64,000 bases of DNA from Gnetum montanum (taxonomy: Eukaryota; Streptophyta; Gnetopsida; Gnetales; Gnetaceae): the NCBI GenBank assembly GCA_015680685.1, contig MNCI01005867.1:509508-573507 (forward strand), written 5' to 3'. Within the stretch, counting starts at the first letter, position 1; each line of letters begins with the position of its first letter. The translations under genes were made by a program, and so were the position numbers. Shown here piece by piece: positions 59,770-64,000 of the stretch. The notes beneath the pieces were generated by a model. The model was not told where the DNA came from and made no database searches. It saw only the letters and a list, made by a program, of their open reading frames with translations.

Positions 59770-60199
59770 TGGAAGTCTTCTTATATATTTACAAATCACT
59801 GGGAATGAACCGTGCAAGGCTCTTTTGGATTCAGGTTCTGGTGTCAACCTAATCTCTCAAGAAATGTACAAAGCCTAGAACCTTCCTCCACTAAAAAAGA
59901 GTAACATTCATTTAGAGTTGGCCGACCAGGCCATCACTGTCCCATTAGGGCTAGTGGAGGACATTGTCACCATTGTTTGTGGGTGGTCATATCCAGCAGA
60001 CTTCCTAGTGATTCAAGTAAACAACGGTAAGGGGGACTTCCCAATCATAATGAGAAGAGCATGGCTAAGCATAGTTGACGCATGCTTAGGAATCCACACT
60101 CTTTCCCTGGAAATATCAAAGAAAAATATGTTTGGAAAGATCGAGAAGAAGAAAGTTCCATGCATCGCATACAATGACGTAGGGTGTAATTGCGTGTAG
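59770..60199 (+). pseudogene. Aspartic protease region of R3
   Basis: LLDSGSGVNLISQEMYKA (DSG near 59827) is followed by a stop. The open piece 59918-60199 follows, with VPLGLVEDIVTIVCGWSYP, FPIIMRRAWLS (Gly of the usual GR changed to Arg) and the Cys tail. The linker to RT (60350-60706) is open and contains EPLELKPLPTVWKTRFS. Confidence 0.8.
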
Positions 60200-60689
60200 A
60201 AGTCATGGTTTGTGCAACGTTTAACATTTCCTACATGCAATTAGTGTGCACAAGTGACTAATATACAAAGATGTGTGTATGCAGCACCCACAAGACAAGA
60301 AGGCACCTAGTGGCTGATAGTTGATCAAGAGAGCAGTTCAACTATATGCATGGAACTAATTGAGGGTTTGACTTACACTTACATCGATAGCATAGATACA
60401 TTAGAGAAAGTCCATTGCCAACTTCCAAATCCTAACATTAAAAATATCAACTGGGGAAAGTTGGAAGTACCTGATAAGTTTAAGCAGGAGCCCCTTGAGT
60501 TAAAACCATTGCCCACGGTATGGAAGACACGTTTCTCAAGAATAATTATTAATGCTAAGCTCGCTCAACAAAAAAAAGAGAGATTGCTAAAGGTAATAAA
60601 CAAATGGTCGAAAGCCTTCACTTGGTCATATCTCAAATTAATTGGAATAGATCATAGGATATGCCAGCATAGAATTTACACCGACCCCT

Positions 60690-61434
60690 CCATGAAGCCT
60701 CAATGACAACCGCAGAGGCGATTGAACCCAAAGCTTAAGCAAGTGGTTAAGGAAGAAATCAAATAGCTTCTAAAAGTTGGGTTCATATACCCCATTGCTG
60801 ATAGTGAATGGGTTAGTCCCTTAGTTATTATGCTAAAAAGGAAGGTAAATGGAGGGTGTGCATAGATTTTAGGCTATTGAATATGGCAACATTCAAAGAT
60901 CACTTTTCGTTGCCATTTGTAGACCAAGTCTTAGACACTATTGTAGGCATCGCTACTATAAATTTCCAGATGGGTATAGTGGGTACAACCAAATACAAAT
61001 AGCCCTAGAAGACCAAGCCAAGACTACATTCACCAGTCCTTGGGGAACATTTGCATACAAATAGATGTCGTTTGGCTTGTGCAATGCCCCTGCAATGTTT
61101 CAATGATTAGTTCTAAGCATATTCTAGCAACAAATAGGAAACGGTGTGGAAGTCTTCATGGACGACTTCTCCACCTACGGAGCAAACTTTGATCAAGCCT
61201 TAGGCCGGTTAGAGAAAGTATTAAAATGATGTGTAGAAACCAATTTAAGGCTCAACTGGCAAAAAATCCATTTAATGGTCCAAGAAGGCATAGTATTAGG
61301 GCATAATATTTCACAAAAAGAAATAGAGGTAGACCCTAAAAAGATTAAAGTTATCCAAGGAATTACTTGGCATCTTGAAACTGTAAAAGATATCCAATCA
61401 TTCCTTGGACATACTGGCTATTATAGACCCTTCC
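60690..61434 (+). pseudogene. Reverse transcriptase fragment of R3
   Basis: Conserved RT blocks appear in order: RVCIDFRLLNMATFKDHFSL, MSFGLCNAPAMFQ (about 61064-61102), VFMDDFSTYG with the catalytic Asp pair (61152-61181), NLRLNWQKIHLMVQEGIVLG and IQSFLGHTGYYRPF. These follow Athila/Tat RTs closely. Stops and a few frameshifts are present. The frame ends in unrelated sequence at about 61434, where RNase H should start. Confidence 0.85.
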
Positions 61435-61496
61435 ATGAGCCTAAAACAACCAGTACTCATACTACCTTTGTTGGTGGACAACCTTGCTTACTATTT

Positions 61497-63391
61497 TGGA
61501 TCTCCTCCTTCCAACTCAGTCATGGGGGAGATGGCCACCTATGCCAACCATTCTAGGGCCTCAGCTCTTTTTATATTTTTGTTTTACACATTTTTGTTTT
61601 GCACATTTTTCATCTTACACCATCGTTCACATTTTTTCCTAGTTCTTTGTTTGATTTACTTTCATTCGTCATACCATAAGTACTCATGATGGTGGATTGA
61701 ATTATATAATGTTGATTCCTAATGTTTGTTTTTTACCTTTGATTCTCAATGTTGATATTAAGATATGGTTCTTTTGATAAAATAGGTTATGAGTCCACAT
61801 CATCCATCCCTCCGTTCAACTCTATGGTCTCCCTTGGTTTTGGAATTGTACTGTCCCTTTTTCTAAATAGACTTATTAATGAATTGTTGGCTTGGTATTC
61901 TTCAAACCGAGGAAGGACTCAATGGATGAAAAGGGTGTGACTTCAAGGGGATTCAATGCACATGTGCTGGTTATTCTCTTGGGTGCTTGGGTGCCTTTCA
62001 TGGGTTTTTCGCCATTTTGCCATTGATCAAATATCAGGAAGTTGAGTGAATAAAAATAAGTCTTTGCATGGTGTGGTTCTCATGAAAAAAAAGTGATAAT
62101 TCAAAGCACACCCCTTAGATGTAATAAAGAAATCTAGGCTACCAGCATTGGTTATGGCACTGGAAAGACATGTTATCCATGCCTGAAGGTTCCCTCTAAC
62201 TAAGGCCCTTTCTCACTTCCTACTTCTCCATCTTGCTCTCCTTGTGATGGTGGTGACTCTTCATGGAGGTATTCTTGTTGCTTCAAGAGGATGGACTGGC
62301 CAAGTGTATTTATGTGAGGTCACTGAGTGTGGTTGGTTTGAGTCTAGATTTGGAATGAGTTCTACTCAGTCACATTAACCATGACATACATAAGGGACTT
62401 TACACAACTTTGCTCTTGGTATTCCATTCCATTTCTACTCTCCATCGTCCTTTCCATTTTCCACCTCATTGCCGATTTTATGATTAGTCCATATCTTGGT
62501 TGATGCATTATTTTTCCTTGGTAAATTCTTGTGGGTAAGTTTTTAACTCTTGCTTCCAAATGACATTTCTAGAGCCTATGGACTCTTTGGTTTGTGGGTT
62601 TGTTAGGGCATAAAGGGCATGAGCCTACTTTGGGGAGGACCCACAAGCATTTCTTTTTGGTGCAATTGTTAAGTTCTTTTCCTTAAACATTCTCTACAAT
62701 CAACCATTTCTCGTTTCATCCCCATCTTTGACATCCACTTTATTGGCATTGCCATTGTTATTTTTCCCATTTTTCTTGTTCCTTATATTTTTTCATCCTA
62801 TTACTACTGGAGGTTCGCTCTTAGTCATGGGGGCCCTGTCATAAATTTTTCCATTCTACTACTTGTATCACCCCTACACCTTGGGTAGTTATCTGTGATA
62901 AACCTCTAACCCAATTTCTGCCATAACCACAACCTAGCCAATGCGCTTTATATTAAGGCAAGGTATCAATTGCATTATGGTTTACTTATCCTTGCTCATT
63001 CATAATTGTGTTGTGTGTGCAGATGGTTATTACACGAACTGTGGACTGGGATAGGAGGAAGCACTTGGGATGGACTGAAGCTGGAGTGTTTACACTGAGA
63101 ACAAGTTTGCTCGCATGGTTATGGATAAACAACGGAAGGCGTAATTGCGATGTCGACAACAACGCGCCTCATTTTCTTTACTCTCTTTTCACGCTATTAG
63201 ATGAGGGTCTGGATGTCATCTATGTACAGTGTTCACCACAAAGGGCATGAACACCAATGTTGTAATATGTTTGTCAATCCGTTCACTGGGCACTTTGAGT
63301 TTATTATTCCTTGTTGTTGTCAGTTCTCATTCAGTCAATAATCCCATACCTTCCCAATATTTTGAAAGGAACTCAAGCACGAGTTTTCATT
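61497..63391 (+). other. 3' non-coding region of R3
   Basis: Begins TGGATCTCCTCCTTCCAACT, aligned with the R1 region from 44926. It contains the partly shared minus-strand frame at 62559-62362. The polypurine tract CAGTCGTGGAGGTA is at 63392-63405. Confidence 0.6.
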
Positions 63392-63405
63392 CAGTCGTGG
63401 AGGTA

Positions 63406-64000
63406 TGATGAGCTGTGATATCACGTACGCGATATTGGGGCCTTCCAAGCGATATTGCGTACGCGATATCACGACCTGCCTCATTGCCTATAAATAAGAG
63501 GTAGGCACACTTGGTTTGCATAGTTAATCTTAGTCCCTTACCCAAACTCTTGCCTTTTCTCCCTCTCAGAGTTAGAATTATTTCTGCGTGCCCACAGTAG
63601 GAGTCATAAAGTGAACGGATCTTTATTCAAGCATTGTGTACCTGAGCACACCTTGTGTATGACAATAAAGACGAACTTTGTGATAAACCTTGTAGCATTC
63701 AGAATAGATTAATTAATGTTAATTACTATTACTTAATGCTTTCCTTAGTTAATTAATGATTCTCTCTAATCCTACAACTCATAAGTAAGCACACATAGTA
63801 CGATCACTTCAAGCATGCATGTAACACTTGGTAACCTAGTAACAAGAAGCGTTTGGTAATCCCAGTAGTGTTGCACTGGTTCAAGATGTGTACGACAAGT
63901 GAGAACAGATATTGGTGTTAGGATCAGTTAGAGCCTAGTTAATAAGTAGTCAAATTAAATTTGTTACTTAGTTATCTCTCTCCTCCCTTATTAGCAGTAG
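63406..64000 (+). repeat. 3' LTR of R3, partial
   Basis: TGATGAGCTGTGATATCACG onward. It is highly similar to the R3 5' LTR. U3 keeps GATATCACGTACGCGATATT and CGATATTGCGTACGCGATAT, which are closer to the intact palindrome than the 5' copy. U5 is beyond the window. Confidence 0.88.

Larger units (their letters stand above)
56238..64000 (+). mobile_element. Gypsy retrotransposon R3 (Athila/Tat-like), cut by the window end
   Basis: 5' LTR 56238-57044, PBS, gag, protease, most of reverse transcriptase, then a 3' non-coding region and a 3' LTR from 63406 that runs off the window. RNase H and integrase are missing after about 61434. It is the copy with the most pol left and a useful reference for what the others lost. 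Confidence 0.88.

Overview
This window is nuclear DNA from a land plant. It holds one intact protein gene, rich in introns, inside a deep layer of decayed transposable elements. The background is AT-rich, and the retroelement and Helitron reading frames carry many stop codons. Long introns and many old, nested, unremoved elements suggest a large-genome seed plant, perhaps a gymnosperm; the sequence alone does not settle the clade.

The gene lies on the + strand at 9161-17472. Eight exons, all with GT..AG introns and consistent phases, give a predicted 604-residue GATA zinc-finger protein of the GATA26/27 type. It has an N-terminal C-x2-C-x18-C-x2-C finger and a central ASXH/DEUBAD-like region. 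Upstream, 7060-8900 is richer in GC and carries ACGT-core, site II and telo-box motifs and a long pyrimidine tract, as expected of its promoter and 5' leader.

Layout. 1-4632: minus-strand Athila/Tat-like Gypsy element (gag, protease, a scrap of integrase). 4800-6900: SINE-like tRNA-derived sequence, half of a foldback element and a minus-strand Helitron derivative. 7060-17730: the GATA gene. 17731-20560: non-coding, with short tandem repeats. 20563-28127: a second Helitron derivative in the opposite orientation, then a nearly full-length but broken Helitron (DUF6570, HUH/Y2 Rep, PIF1 helicase) ending in tandem copies of a ~410-bp 3' unit. 28128-29194: a solo LTR with a 5-bp target duplication, inserted in the last Helitron unit. 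29213-29643: a 431-bp foldback. 30129-34194: an old LTR pair whose left copy is interrupted by another old solo LTR. 34195-37611: intergenic, with SINE-like copies. 37612-40709: minus-strand LTR and a coding remnant. 40710-47668: complete Gypsy element R1 with target duplication. 47721-53283 (R2, +) and 53284-56237 (R2b, -): two damaged elements tail to tail. 56238-64000: element R3, which keeps part of reverse transcriptase and runs off the window.

The most notable pattern is in the Gypsy family. Its LTRs share TGATGA..TCATCA ends, a TATAAATA box and the PBS, but many U3 regions carry CpG-rich palindromes whose sequence differs between subfamilies while their position is kept. Every copy seen here has lost all or part of RT-RNaseH-integrase while gag is kept at least in part. 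The intact GATA gene sits between two inverted copies of the same Helitron derivative. All homology calls come from reading translated sequence by eye; no database search was run.
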